The notes beneath the pieces were generated by a model, which was given only the letters and a program-made list of their open reading frames with translations, had not been told where the DNA came from and ran no database searches. A program made the translations under genes and the position numbers. This document shows, one piece after another, positions 25,554-34,616 of a stretch of 39,787 bases of DNA. Origin of the DNA: Candidatus Woesearchaeota archaeon (GTDB taxonomy: Archaea > Nanobdellota > Nanobdellia > SCGC-AAA011-G17 > GW2011-AR18); NCBI GenBank assembly GCA_018302105.1, contig JAGWAD010000031.1, positions 7,803 to 47,589 on the forward strand, given 5' to 3'. Position 1 is the first letter of the stretch, and every line of letters begins with the position of its first letter.

Positions 25554-26204
25554 ATGGCAGAAATGAAAAATATCGCATTTTGGGAAGAATTGTTAAAAAA
25601 TACACCAGATTCATATAGAGAATGGTTTATGCAAGAAAAGAATTATTTAAGAAATATTATAAACAAAAACTCTAAAGTTTTGGATATTGGTTGTGGCAAT
25701 GGCAGAACTTTAAACGATATTTCTGATATTACTCAAAATATATTTGGGATAGATAATGAGAATAAATCAGTGGAAGATGCTAAAAAGAATCTAAAATTAA
25801 TAACAAATGCACAAATTTTATTAGCAAACGCAAGAAATTTACCTTTTGAAAATAATTTTTTTGATTTTGTTTTATGTATGGGAACATTCGCTAATTTTGG
25901 GAATTATAAGTTTAAGATATTAACAGAAATGAAAAGAGTTTTAAAAAATGATGGATTTATAATTTTAAGTGTTTTTTCAGAAAATGCTTTTGATGAAAGA
26001 ATGAAAGTGTATAAAAATCTTAATGCACCTATAAAAAAAGTTAATGGAACGACTGTCTTCTTTGATTTTGAACCTGAAGGAGAAAATATTTCAGAACAAT
26101 TTAGCCAAAAAGATTTAGAGTTAATTGTAATGAAATCAGACTTAAAAATTTTAGATATTAAAAAAGTAGGTATTGCATATTTATGCAAGTTAGGAAAAAA
26201 ATAA
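25554..26204 (+). CDS. Class I SAM-dependent methyltransferase
   Basis: The 216-residue protein has motif [16 protein letters not shown] (the G-x-G-x-G SAM loop), an acidic motif II end in [14 protein letters not shown], and motif IV-like [17 protein letters not shown]. The layout is that of small Rossmann methyltransferases of the UbiE/COQ5-like type. The substrate cannot be read from the sequence. It starts one base after the preceding stop and ends one base before the gyrA ATG, so all four genes are one tightly packed transcription unit. Confidence 0.87.
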   Translation: MAEMKNIAFWEELLKNTPDSYREWFMQEKNYLRNIINKNSKVLDIGCGNGRTLNDISDITQNIFGIDNENKSVEDAKKNLKLITNAQILLANARNLPFENNFFDFVLCMGTFANFGNYKFKILTEMKRVLKNDGFIILSVFSENAFDERMKVYKNLNAPIKKVNGTTVFFDFEPEGENISEQFSQKDLELIVMKSDLKILDIKKVGIAYLCKLGKK

Positions 26205-26205
26205 A

Positions 26206-28824
26206 ATGACTGAAAAATTAATTCCAACATTGATTGAAAAGGAAATGAAGGATTCTTATCTAGATTATTCTATGTCAGTTATAGTTGGTAGAGCTCTCCC
26301 AGATGTTAGAGACGGATTAAAACCAGTTCATAGAAGAATTTTATTTATTATGGATGAGATGGGTTTACAGTTTAGTAAATCTTTTAAAAAATGTGCCAGA
26401 GTTGTCGGAGATACTATGGGTAAGGTTCATCCTCATGGTGATTCTGCTATTTATGATGCTCTAGTCAGGATGGCTCAGGATTTTAATTTAAGATATCCTT
26501 TAATTAAGGGTCAGGGTAATTTTGGAGCAACAGATTTTCCAGCAGCTGCAAGCAGATATACAGAATGTAAATTAAATAAGATTGCAGAGCAGGTTTTAGT
26601 AGATATAGAAAAAGACACAGTTGATTTTATTCCTAATTTCGATGGTAGTTTAAAAGAACCTGTAGTATTGCCTTCAAAAATTCCTAATCTTTTAATTAAT
26701 GGTTCTTCAGGTATTGCTGTTGGTATGGCAACAAATATTCCACCTCATAATATTAAAGAAGTTTGTAATGCAATAATCTCTTTGATAGATAATAAGGATA
26801 TTTCAGATATTGAACTTTTTTCTTTAGTTAAAGGTCCAGATTTCCCTACAGGGGCACAGATTCTAGGAACAAATGGTATAAGACAAGCATACAAGACAGG
26901 TAAAGGCAAGATAACAATAAGATCAAAATGTGATATAGAAGACAATAATATTATAGTTAGAGAAATTCCATATCAAGTTAGTAAATCATTATTGATAGAA
27001 CAGATAGCAGATCTAGTAAAAGATAAATTGATAGAAGGAATTTCAGATATTAGAGATGAATCTGATAAAGAAGGTTTAAGAATTGTTATTGAAAATAAGA
27101 AAAATTCAAATAATGAACTAATATTAAACCAATTATATAAAAATTCTCAATTACAAATTACATTCAGTATAATTAACCTTGCTTTAGTAAATGGAGAGCC
27201 CAGAGTACTAAGTTTAAGAGATATGTGTCTTGAATTTATTATTCATAGAAAAAAGGTTATTACTAGAAGAACTAAATTTGATTTAAGAAAGGCAGAAGAG
27301 AGAGATCATATTTTACAAGGATTATTAATTGCTCTTAAATCTATAGATGAAGTAATAAAATTAATAAAAGAAAGTGAAAATGTCGAAAGTGCAAGAAATA
27401 AATTAATATTAAATTACACACTGACTGAAATTCAGTCTAGTGCAATTCTTGATATGAAATTAAGCAGATTAGCAGCTTTAGAACAGCAGAAAATTTTAGA
27501 TGAGCATAATGAATTATTAAACTTTATTCAGGAAATGAAAGATATATTATCATCTGAAGAGAGAATTAAATCAATAATAAAAGATGAATTAATAGGAATT
27601 AAGAATGAATTTGGTGATGATAGAAGAACAGAAGTCATAGAAAATAATGAAGAAATAGAAAATGAAGACTTAATAGAAAAAGAACAGGTTGTAGTAACAG
27701 CAACGCATTCAGGATATATTAAAAGACAACCATTAGATGTATACAAATCTCAAAATAGGGGTGGTAAGGGTATTATTGGTACAGAAACTAAAGATGATAC
27801 TGATTTTGTTGAACATTTATTTATTGCAAGTTCACATAGTTATATTTTATTATTCACAGATAAGGGGATGGTTCACTGGTTAAAAGCATATCAAGTTCCA
27901 GAATCAGGAAGATATGCTAAAGGAACTGCTATTGTTAATTTAGTAAAATTAGATAAAGATGAAAAAATTGCAGCAATGGTTTCAGTAGATAATTTCGATA
28001 ATGGGTTTTTATTAATGGCTACTAAAAAAGGAATTATTAAAAAAACAAAATTATCAGAATATTCAAATCCCAGACAAGGCGGAATAATAGCAATAAATCT
28101 TAGGGATGATGATAAATTAATTGGTGTTGATATTACAGATGGAAACAAACAAATTGTATTAGCAACTAAAGATGGGCGAGCTGTAAGATTCAAAGAATCT
28201 GATGTAAGAGATGTTGGAAGAAATAGCATTGGTGTAAGGGGAATTAATGTTAAGGTATCGGATGTTATAGGTATGCAAATTGTGAACGCCCCTTATTTAT
28301 TAACAATAACTGAAAATGGATTTGGAAAAAGAACTCCAGTTGAAGACTATAGGTTAATCTCAAGAGGCGGTTCTGGTGTTACAAATATAAAAATTACAGA
28401 AAAAAATGGGAAAGTTGTTACAATAAATGTTGTCAATGATAATGATGAACTTATGTTGATTAGCAAAAATGGGGTTATAATTCGTACACCAGTTAATGGA
28501 ATCTCAGTTATAGGAAGAAATACCCAGGGTGTTAGGATAATGAAACTTGAAACAGAAGATAAACTTGCGACAGTTGCAAGAATCATAAATGAAGAAATTG
28601 ATTTGGAAAAAAAGGAAGATTACAAGCCAAGCGATGCAAATGGAAATAACATTGATAATCCGAGTTTTGACGAGAACGAAGGAGAAGATGAAGATAAAAT
28701 AACTAATGAAAATCCAGACAGTGTTGATGAAAATGAAATAAATGAATTCTTAGAAAAAAATAATCTAGAAGAAAAACCAATTAAAAAAGATTTTACTATT
28801 GAAGGATATGAAGATAAAATTTAA
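26206..28824 (+). CDS. gyrA: DNA gyrase subunit A
   Basis: The 872-residue protein opens with the winged-helix breakage domain ([29 protein letters not shown]). The catalytic tyrosine is Tyr118 in AAASRYTE, which attacks DNA. The fluoroquinolone-relevant [10 protein letters not shown] has Ser80 and Asp84, as in sensitive bacterial GyrA. The C-terminal beta-pinwheel carries the GyrA box QNRGGKG, which distinguishes gyrase from topoisomerase IV and wraps DNA. After the last blade there is an acidic tail of about 70 residues ([21 protein letters not shown]). Archaeal gyrase is of bacterial descent. It closes the gyrB operon. Confidence 0.97.
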   Translation: MTEKLIPTLIEKEMKDSYLDYSMSVIVGRALPDVRDGLKPVHRRILFIMDEMGLQFSKSFKKCARVVGDTMGKVHPHGDSAIYDALVRMAQDFNLRYPLIKGQGNFGATDFPAAASRYTECKLNKIAEQVLVDIEKDTVDFIPNFDGSLKEPVVLPSKIPNLLINGSSGIAVGMATNIPPHNIKEVCNAIISLIDNKDISDIELFSLVKGPDFPTGAQILGTNGIRQAYKTGKGKITIRSKCDIEDNNIIVREIPYQVSKSLLIEQIADLVKDKLIEGISDIRDESDKEGLRIVIENKKNSNNELILNQLYKNSQLQITFSIINLALVNGEPRVLSLRDMCLEFIIHRKKVITRRTKFDLRKAEERDHILQGLLIALKSIDEVIKLIKESENVESARNKLILNYTLTEIQSSAILDMKLSRLAALEQQKILDEHNELLNFIQEMKDILSSEERIKSIIKDELIGIKNEFGDDRRTEVIENNEEIENEDLIEKEQVVVTATHSGYIKRQPLDVYKSQNRGGKGIIGTETKDDTDFVEHLFIASSHSYILLFTDKGMVHWLKAYQVPESGRYAKGTAIVNLVKLDKDEKIAAMVSVDNFDNGFLLMATKKGIIKKTKLSEYSNPRQGGIIAINLRDDDKLIGVDITDGNKQIVLATKDGRAVRFKESDVRDVGRNSIGVRGINVKVSDVIGMQIVNAPYLLTITENGFGKRTPVEDYRLISRGGSGVTNIKITEKNGKVVTINVVNDNDELMLISKNGVIIRTPVNGISVIGRNTQGVRIMKLETEDKLATVARIINEEIDLEKKEDYKPSDANGNNIDNPSFDENEGEDEDKITNENPDSVDENEINEFLEKNNLEEKPIKKDFTIEGYEDKI

Positions 28825-28836
28825 AAGGGTTACATT

Positions 28837-28974
28837 ATGCATAATAATATGAATATCAAATCTTCCGATGAAATTAATAAACATAATATAAAAGCAGATA
28901 GCTTAACGTTTGGTAAATGGTGCGATTTAACAAAGGATTATTTTTCTAATAAAAAAATTAAAATTTATATATAG
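28837..28974 (+). CDS. Possible 45-aa small protein
   Basis: An ATG 12 bases after the gyrA stop opens a 45-codon frame ending at TAG 28972-28974 (MHNNMNIKSSDEINKHNIKA, then FGKWCDLTKDYF). It overlaps the 3' end of the convergent permease gene by 17 bases. A short GGG motif is the only ribosome-binding hint. Composition is asparagine/lysine-rich, which is also what AT-rich non-coding DNA gives, so it may be spurious or a small operon gene. Confidence 0.3.
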   Translation: MHNNMNIKSSDEINKHNIKADSLTFGKWCDLTKDYFSNKKIKIYI

Positions 28975-30274
28975 ATAATAAAAATCCTATTATTAAAAGT
29001 ATTGTTGATATTATCATGTAAGGGTTTATTTCTTTGAACTTCTTTGTAATAATTAATCCTAATATGAATATGACAAATCCAAATAATAATGCTCTATCAA
29101 TTGAAAATGTCCACATAACTCCTAAAATCATTATTGCTATTGTAATGATGTCTAGTTTTGTGTAATTTTTTAGTTCATCTTTTGTAGGGAATAAACATAT
29201 TCCTACCCAAAACAGTACTCCTGTTGTTGCTATAACTGGAACCAGATTTACTAATGGTGTTAAGACTAAAAATAGTAACATTAGTATTGCGCATGTTATT
29301 GCTGTAAATCCTGTTCTGCCTCCTTCAGCTATTCCTACTCCGCTTTCAACATAAGCAACCATGCTTGTTGTTCCAAGAGTTGCTCCTGCCATTGTTCCTA
29401 AGCCGTCGATTGATAATGCTTCTTTCATTTGAGGCATTGTTCCGTCTTTGTTAACTATGCTTGTGTTTCTTGTTAATCCTATGAATTTTGCCACACTTCC
29501 ATAAAAATCAACTATGAATAATACTAGGATAACACTTAACATTTTAGGATTAAGTATTACACTAAAATCTAGTTTGAATATTGCACTGAACATTTCTTTT
29601 GAGAATGTGACTGGTGCTTCTGTGTTAGTGATTCCTAAAAAGTAAGCCAGTATTGAAGATATTACTATTGTGATTAGTGCTGCTGCAGGAACCTTCAACT
29701 TTCTTAATAATAAAATTAAAGCCAGTCCGAAATAAAACACATAAGCTGCAGGTGAAAACAATATTCCTAAACTCTTGATTGATACACCTTCATAGACTAA
29801 TATTCCTACAAGTCTTAAAGCTATAAGCATTAAAAATACTCCAACACATAAAGATAACCCAGACTTCATTTTATCTGGAATAGCTTGAATTATTTTTGTT
29901 CTAATGTTTGTAACTGTTAATATCATAAATATTATTCCAGACCAGAAAACAGCACCTAAAGCTTGCTGCCATGTAAATCCTAAAGCCAAGATAACAAAAA
30001 ATGCAACATATGCGTTCATCTCCATTCCTGGAGCAACAGCAAAAGGTTTTTTCGCCCATAATCCCATGAAAAATGTTGCTAGAAAAGAAGTTACAATTGT
30101 AGCAAATAATACTGCACTTTTGTTGAATCCTCCTTCACTTAATATTGAAGGATTTACCACAAAAATATAAGATAAAGTAAGAAATGTTGAAAGCCCTGCA
30201 ATTATTTCTATTCTGAAATTTGTTTTATGTCTAGCAAACTCAAAATATTCAGCTATCTTTCGTAGGAGTTTCAT
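28958..30274 (-). CDS. NCS2-type purine permease (AzgA/PbuG-like)
   Basis: The 438-residue protein has about 12-14 hydrophobic helices. It begins with the AzgA-type entry FRIEIIAGLSTFLTLSYIFVVNPSIL, then KPFAVAPGMEMNAYVAFF and GVGIAEGGRTGFTAI, the two conserved half-helix motifs of this proton-coupled adenine/guanine/hypoxanthine transporter family. Length is normal. It is the last gene of a three-gene unit with a methyltransferase and a receiver-like protein, four bases downstream of the latter. That association is unusual, and it suggests a control or signalling link to purine uptake that has not been shown. Confidence 0.9.
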   Translation of the reverse strand: MKLLRKIAEYFEFARHKTNFRIEIIAGLSTFLTLSYIFVVNPSILSEGGFNKSAVLFATIVTSFLATFFMGLWAKKPFAVAPGMEMNAYVAFFVILALGFTWQQALGAVFWSGIIFMILTVTNIRTKIIQAIPDKMKSGLSLCVGVFLMLIALRLVGILVYEGVSIKSLGILFSPAAYVFYFGLALILLLRKLKVPAAALITIVISSILAYFLGITNTEAPVTFSKEMFSAIFKLDFSVILNPKMLSVILVLFIVDFYGSVAKFIGLTRNTSIVNKDGTMPQMKEALSIDGLGTMAGATLGTTSMVAYVESGVGIAEGGRTGFTAITCAILMLLFLVLTPLVNLVPVIATTGVLFWVGICLFPTKDELKNYTKLDIITIAIMILGVMWTFSIDRALLFGFVIFILGLIITKKFKEINPYMIISTILLIIGFLLSIYKF

Positions 30275-30278
30275 TCTT

Positions 30279-30779
30279 TCACCTGTTCTCCATGTAAAAT
30301 TGGCTTATCTTTTTTCCAAGCAATTCAAACTTATCCAGTATGAATATCTCTTCTAATCCTGGAGCTGCAAGAATTTGAACTCTTCTTCCTAAATCATTCA
30401 ACAAATCAAGGTCTCTTGAAGAAGTGCAAAGTGCTAGAGTATTTTTCCCTTGGAGATTATTAATAACATTAATTCCTCCCCTATCACCACCGAAGTTTCC
30501 ATATTCTAAGTCTGTTACAACTAAGTCATATGGGCTTTGTTCTGCTTCTCTGATTAACTCATCTGCAGATTTAACTGTTCTTACATGAATCTTTGCAGCA
30601 TAGGGAACAATATTTCTTCCAACGTAAATGTCATCTTTAAGTTCTGTTCTGATTGGAAATGCTTCTTTATAGTTTGCTACTTCAGCCATAGCAACGAACA
30701 TGTTGTCAACTGCTGAACTTGCCCTATCTGTTTTTTCTGCAAAACTATCGTCGCCTATGAGTATGCTTAGTGTAATCAT
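30279..30779 (-). CDS. Receiver-like protein, degenerate response regulator, 166 aa
   Basis: The protein has receiver features: an early acidic pair in ILIGDDSF, a phospho-acceptor-like Asp in YDLVVTDLEYG, and a Thr/Ser after the next strand (LALCTSSRDLDLL). The usual Lys before the last helix is not obvious (QILAAPGLEEIF). There is an insertion of about 40 residues (TELKDDIYVGRNIVPYAAKIHV) between the first acids and the next helix. No output domain is present and no histidine kinase is nearby. Its start is about four bases after the methyltransferase stop, and the permease follows four bases later. It could sense or relay a signal, or be a receiver fold used for something else. Confidence 0.6.
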   Translation of the reverse strand: MITLSILIGDDSFAEKTDRASSAVDNMFVAMAEVANYKEAFPIRTELKDDIYVGRNIVPYAAKIHVRTVKSADELIREAEQSPYDLVVTDLEYGNFGGDRGGINVINNLQGKNTLALCTSSRDLDLLNDLGRRVQILAAPGLEEIFILDKFELLGKKISQFYMENR

Positions 30780-30782
30780 TTT

Positions 30783-31457
30783 TCATTTTCTCCTTAGTTT
30801 AAAAATTATGAAATCTCTTATTTTATTCCCACTTAATTCATATTCTGGTGTGAATATTTCTTCTACTATAACAAGTCCTGCATCATTGAATACTTGTTTG
30901 TACCATTCAATTGGTCTATGAAGTTCTGTTATTTCATAACCCCCTTCCTTCTTTATTTTTCTATAAGAATGGTTATCTTCGTAGGAATACCCCGCAGAAT
31001 ACCTTAAGTCTAATCTTGACTCTGGCAAGTTGAATATTCTTGGGTTGCAGAAGCCGATATAAGCTGTCCCATTTTTGTTTAACAATTTTCTTATATTGCT
31101 CGAGATGTTTTTTATTTCATATTCAGGTACTATGCATAAGACTAGATTACAAATTATATTGTCAAATTCTTCTTTAGGTATTGCTTCTATGTTACTAAAG
31201 ACATTTTCTTGACCAATTTTTTGAGAGCATAACTCTAGCATATCCTTGGATATATCAAAAGTTTTTACATTAGCTCCTAGCTTACTTAATGCTAAAGCCA
31301 ATACTCCTGGTCCACAACCATAATCTAAGATTTTTCTGTTTTTTAGATTTCCAAGTGAAGGGATTAAAGTATTATCATAAGATGCTAATTTTAGGTTTTC
31401 CGCTTCTAATTCATTAGCTACGATGTTCCATTTTTGTTGGTCAAAAACGCCTTTCAT
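30783..31457 (-). CDS. Class I SAM-dependent methyltransferase
   Basis: The 224-residue protein has motif I KILDYGCGPGVLALAL, motif II VKTFDISKDML, and motif IV-like DNIICNLVLCIVPEYEIK, followed by the strand GTAYIGFCNPRIFNL. This is the UbiE/Methyltransf_11 type, substrate unknown. The start ATG 31457 has a strong AGGAGG upstream. It leads a three-gene operon with a receiver-like protein and a purine permease, and diverges from a TrmB regulator across a 123-base gap with a palindrome. Confidence 0.85.
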   Translation of the reverse strand: MKGVFDQQKWNIVANELEAENLKLASYDNTLIPSLGNLKNRKILDYGCGPGVLALALSKLGANVKTFDISKDMLELCSQKIGQENVFSNIEAIPKEEFDNIICNLVLCIVPEYEIKNISSNIRKLLNKNGTAYIGFCNPRIFNLPESRLDLRYSAGYSYEDNHSYRKIKKEGGYEITELHRPIEWYKQVFNDAGLVIVEEIFTPEYELSGNKIRDFIIFKLRRK

Positions 31458-31510
31458 TTTTTCCTCCTAATTATTAATTATCTATTAGTAATAACAATTA
31501 GAAGCTTTGA

Positions 31511-31559
31511 TATAAATATAAGTTCTCCAAATTTGGAGGATAAAAATAAAGCTTATATA
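31511..31559. promoter_or_regulatory. Divergent TATA boxes of the trmB and methyltransferase genes
   Basis: Plus strand: GCTTATATA (31551-31559) lies about 25 bases before the trmB-like ATG 31581, so its message is leaderless. Minus strand: TATATTTATA (31520-31511) drives the methyltransferase operon, giving a short leader that contains AGGAGG. The two boxes flank the 14-bp palindrome. Confidence 0.6.
31525..31538. promoter_or_regulatory. 14-bp perfect palindrome, likely operator
   Basis: CTCCAAATTTGGAG at 31525-31538. It lies immediately upstream of the minus-strand TATA box (BRE position) and about 13 bases before the plus-strand TATA box, where a bound regulator could act on both directions. 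The TrmB-like protein encoded next to it is the obvious candidate binder. Confidence 0.55.
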
Positions 31560-31580
31560 GAACCTTAATGACTAATAATT

Positions 31581-32303
31581 ATGGACACTCAAATACTCGA
31601 AGACATAGGACTAACTAATGCAGAAATAAAAATATACTTAGCATTATTGGAACTTGGCACGGCAACAGCAGGACCAATTTTAGACAAGACAGGATTACAA
31701 AATTCAGTAGTTCATATGACATTAAACAAACTCGTTGAAAAAGGACTAGTATCTTCAATAAGAGAAGGAAAAAGGAATCACTACCAACCTTCAAATCCTA
31801 AACATATTGTAGAATATATTAATGAGAAAAGAGAACGTTTCGAACAAATACTGCCAGAATTACTTAACAAACAACAGATCAGCAAAGAAAAACCAGAGAT
31901 AATATCATTCAAAGGAATAAAAGGAATAAAAGAATTATTAATGGAATTATTGGAAGCAGGGGGAAAAGAACATCATACATTCGGTTCAACAAAAGAATCA
32001 TTAATGTTAGGAGACGTATGGTGGGTAAACTATCACAAAAAAAGAGCACAAAAAGGAATAACAGCCAACTTAATGTTTAACGAATCACTAAAGTCATGGA
32101 AAGCAGAATTTAAATATCCAAAATCAGAAGTAAAATACACGAAAGCAGGATTTGAACCATTAACAGAAACAATAATTAGAAATAATAAGATGGGTATAAT
32201 AATATGGATAGAGAAACCATTAGGAATACTAATTAATAATAAAATAGCAGCAGAATCATATGACAAATTCTTTGAAATGATGTGGAAATCAGCCAAGACA
32301 TAG
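31581..32303 (+). CDS. TrmB-family transcriptional regulator
   Basis: The 240-residue protein starts with the TrmB winged helix (LEDIGLTNAEIKIYLALLELGTATAGPILDKTGLQNSVVHMTLNKLVEKGLVSS), followed by a helical linker and an effector domain (IISFKGIKGIKELLMELLEAGG, WWVNYHKKRAQKGITANLMF, IIIWIEKPLGILINNK). TrmB proteins often bind sugars or other small molecules and repress or activate neighbouring genes. Here the neighbours are a methyltransferase, a receiver-like protein and a purine permease. Start ATG 31581 fits a TATA box about 25 bases before it. The ending FFEMMWKSAKT is close to that of the truncated relative at 781-1314. Confidence 0.87.
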   Translation: MDTQILEDIGLTNAEIKIYLALLELGTATAGPILDKTGLQNSVVHMTLNKLVEKGLVSSIREGKRNHYQPSNPKHIVEYINEKRERFEQILPELLNKQQISKEKPEIISFKGIKGIKELLMELLEAGGKEHHTFGSTKESLMLGDVWWVNYHKKRAQKGITANLMFNESLKSWKAEFKYPKSEVKYTKAGFEPLTETIIRNNKMGIIIWIEKPLGILINNKIAAESYDKFFEMMWKSAKT

Positions 32304-32408
32304 AAAAATGCAAAAACGTAGTTTGTGCCTAAAATCTTCTGTATAAATTTTAAAAAAATAAGATTTCAAAATAAATTCTCCTCAATAAAAATTAAGTTAG
32401 AAAAATTA

Positions 32409-32777
32409 TTATTTATAAAAAGTAGATTTATCAACAACATTAATAAATTTATATAATTTTTTACTAAGCTTATCTATTTCTTCAAATAATAATTTAAACT
32501 CTTCTTGAGTAATATAATTTAAATCTCTACACAACAATAATAAAACTTCAACTTCTCTAGATGATCCATAAGAATAATTTAGAAATTGTAGATAGGCTCT
32601 TTTTGTAAATCTTGTAGATCCTTCTGCTATATTCAAGGGTATTGAAATTGCAGCCCTCTTAATTTGAGAAGTTATATTATTTGTTTCTTCTTTAGGAAAT
32701 TTTTCAGTTATTTTATAAATTTTTAATACCAGAGCATAACTAATATTCCAAATTTCCAGATTATAAAAATTTCGCAT
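32409..32777 (-). CDS. Four-helix-bundle protein (S23/IVP family)
   Basis: The 122-residue protein is the four-helix-bundle family once called S23 ribosomal protein: LEIWNISYALVLKIYKITEKFPKEE, then the diagnostic SQIKRAAISIPLNIAEGS, then YLQFLNYSYGSSREVEVLLLLCRD and a last helix EIDKLSKKLYKFI. Members are often found inside 23S intervening sequences in bacteria, but their function is unresolved. Here it lies just before eL41 and the rRNA operon, though on the opposite strand. Confidence 0.88.
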   Translation of the reverse strand: MRNFYNLEIWNISYALVLKIYKITEKFPKEETNNITSQIKRAAISIPLNIAEGSTRFTKRAYLQFLNYSYGSSREVEVLLLLCRDLNYITQEEFKLLFEEIDKLSKKLYKFINVVDKSTFYK

Positions 32778-32902
32778 ATCTATACAGATAATTAAAAATT
32801 AAAAAAGATTTGTTATTATAAAAAGAATTATCTGCATTGATTTAAAATTGATTTCTAAAAATCCAAAAGCTTTTTAAAGTTCGAGTAAATTTATTGTTTT
32901 TA

Positions 32903-33010
32903 ATGAAAAGATCCTCTCGAAGATGGAAAAAGAAAGGCCAAATGCGTTGGAAATGGCAGCGTAAAAGGTTAAGAAAGGAAAAAAGAAGAAGGAAAGCTGC
33001 AGCAAGGTAA
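32903..33010 (+). CDS. rpl41e: Ribosomal protein eL41
   Basis: This very short, arginine/lysine-rich frame reads MRWKWQRKRLRKEKRRRKAA from ATG 32942, which is the eL41 pattern (one basic helix of about 25 residues). The frame opens 13 codons earlier at ATG 32903 (MKRSSRRWKKKGQ). A BRE/TATA element, AAAAGCTTTTTAAAG (about 32865-32879), lies about 25 bases before ATG 32903, supporting that longer 35-residue form as leaderless; the 22-residue form is an alternative. eL41 lies at the subunit interface. It is missed easily because of its size. The stop is about 30 bases before the rRNA promoter. Confidence 0.82.
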   Translation: MKRSSRRWKKKGQMRWKWQRKRLRKEKRRRKAAAR

Positions 33011-33040
33011 ATTTTCTTGAATAAATTTCAAAATATATAA

Positions 33041-33055
33041 AAAGATTTAAATATA
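33041..33055 (+). promoter_or_regulatory. rRNA operon BRE/TATA promoter
   Basis: AAAGATTTAAATATA. Transcription would begin near 33080, about 120 bases before the 16S rRNA. The same core occurs before the cluster at 17325. Confidence 0.65.
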
Positions 33056-33084
33056 ACTTAATGTTTCTGGCTTATACTCTATGC

Positions 33085-33145
33085 GGAAAATATGACAAAT
33101 ATTTTCCAATTTCTGAATGTGTATACTTAAAGAGTCTTTAAGTAT
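33085..33145 (+). repeat. Two hairpins in the 5' external spacer of the rRNA operon
   Basis: GGAAAATAT (33085-33093) pairs with ATATTTTCC (33099-33107) around GACAA. ATACTTAAAGA (33123-33133) pairs with TCTTTAAGTAT (33135-33145) with only one base between, so the DNA is a near-perfect 23-bp palindrome. Both lie between the promoter and the 16S processing stem. Confidence 0.6.
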
Positions 33146-33151
33146 GAAAGA

Positions 33152-33167
33152 GTAGAATTGGTAGAAG
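33152..33167 (+). other. 16S processing stem, 5' strand
   Basis: ATTGGTAGAAG (33157-33167) pairs perfectly with CTTCTACCAAT (34593-34603) after the 16S. Outside it GAGT pairs with ACTC, leaving a three-base AGA bulge on the 5' strand. This resembles the bulge-helix-bulge that archaeal splicing endonuclease uses to excise pre-16S rRNA. Confidence 0.7.
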
Positions 33168-33203
33168 TAGTGAACTTTTGCTAAAATAAACAATCTTGCG
33201 ACA

Positions 33204-34569
33204 ATTCCCATTGATCCTGTGGGAGGTCGCTGCTATTGGGATTCGAATTAGCCATGCAAGTCAGGGTATTCGTAAGAGTAACCGGCATAAGGCTCAGTAA
33301 CACGTCGATAATTTGCCCTTAGGTCTGGAATAGCCTCGAGAAATTGAGGGTAACACCAGATAGAAGAAGGATACTGGAATGTTCCATCTTTTAAAGGCAA
33401 CGCCTAAGGATAAGTCGGCGACTGATTAGGTTGTTGGTGAGGTAACGGCTCACCAAGCCTTGGATCAGTAGGGGGGATGAAAGTCCTAGCCCCGAGAAGG
33501 GCACTGAGATACTGGCCCTAGCCCTAAGGGGTGCAGCAGGCGCGAAAACTTTACAATGCACGAAAGTGTGATAAGGGAATGGCGATCACGTTTATTGGGT
33601 CTAAAGCGTTCGTAGCCGGTTTAGTAAGTTCTTTGTGAAATTGTTGGGCTTAACTTAACAACGTGCAAAGAATACTGCTAAACTAGAGACTGGGAGGGGA
33701 CAATGGTATTCCAGGGGGAGCGGTAAAATGTTAGAATCCTTGGAGGACCACCAGTGGCGTAGGCGATTGTCTAGAACAGGTCTGACGGTGAGGAACGAAG
33801 GCTAGGGGATCAAAACGGATTAGATACCCGAGTAGTCCTAGCAGTAAACTCTGTGAGCTGTGTGTTGCATAACCTTAGAGGTTGTGCAGTGCCTAAGTGA
33901 AGACGTTAAGCTCACCACCTGGGAATTACGATCGCAAGATTGAAACTTAAAGGAATTGGCGGGGGCTCACTACAAGGGGTGAAGAGTGCGGTTCAATTGG
34001 ATTCCACGCCGGAAATCTCACCAGGGGCGATGGCAGGATGAAGGTCAGATTAAAGGTTTTACCTGACACGCCAAGAGGTGGTGCATGGCCGACGCCAGCT
34101 CGTGCCGTGAGGTGTCACGTTAAGTCGTGCAACGAGCAAGACCCACATTTACTTTTACCAGCAGGTCTTACGAGACGACTGGGTACAATGTAAAGACTGC
34201 CTTCGTAAGGAGGAGGAAGGTGTGGGCAACGTTAGGTCCGTATGCCCCGAATCTCCTGGGCTACACGCGCTCTGCAATGGTAGAGACAATAGGAAGCAAC
34301 TCCGAAAGGAAAAGCAAATCCATTAAACTCTATCTTAGTTTGAATTGAGGGTTGTAATTCACCCTCATGAAACCGGAATCCCTAGTAATCGGGTCTCATT
34401 ACGGCCCGGTGAATACTGTCCCTGAGCCTTGCACACACTGCCCGTCAAACCAACCGAGCAGGGCTTAGATGAGGTGTAGTTCTTTGATTATTCCGAATCT
34501 AAGTTCAGTAAGGTGGGTTAAGTCGTCACAAGGTAACCGTAGGGGAACCTGCGGTTGGATCACCTCCTT
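33204..34569 (+). rRNA. 16S rRNA, lacking helices 16-18
   Basis: An archaeal small-subunit rRNA, from ATTCCCATTGATCCTG (start, about 33204) to GGATCACCTCC (end, anti-Shine-Dalgarno, about 34567). Conserved blocks are present in order: GCAGCAGGCGCGAAAAC (about 33535), ATTGGGTCTAAAGCG (33594), ATTAGATACCCGAGTAGTCC (33819), AACTTAAAGGAATTGGCGGG (33945), GCAACGAGC (34128), and CACTGCCCGTC (about 34437). Length is about 1366 bases, roughly 115-130 short. The shortfall is at one place: after GATAAGGGAA (33571-33580) the sequence passes straight to TGGCGATCACGTTTATTGGG, so the region that should hold helices 16, 17 and 18, with the universal 530-loop sequence, is missing. Everything else reads normally. 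Boundaries are approximate. Confidence 0.93.
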
Positions 34570-34592
34570 ATTATAATTATTAAAATCTAACT

Positions 34593-34607
34593 CTTCTACC
34601 AATACTC
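34593..34607 (+). other. 16S processing stem, 3' strand
   Basis: CTTCTACCAAT (34593-34603) then ACTC (34604-34607), partner of 33152-33167. It lies between the 16S end and the tRNA-Ala. Confidence 0.7.
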
Positions 34608-34616
34608 AATTCAGGT

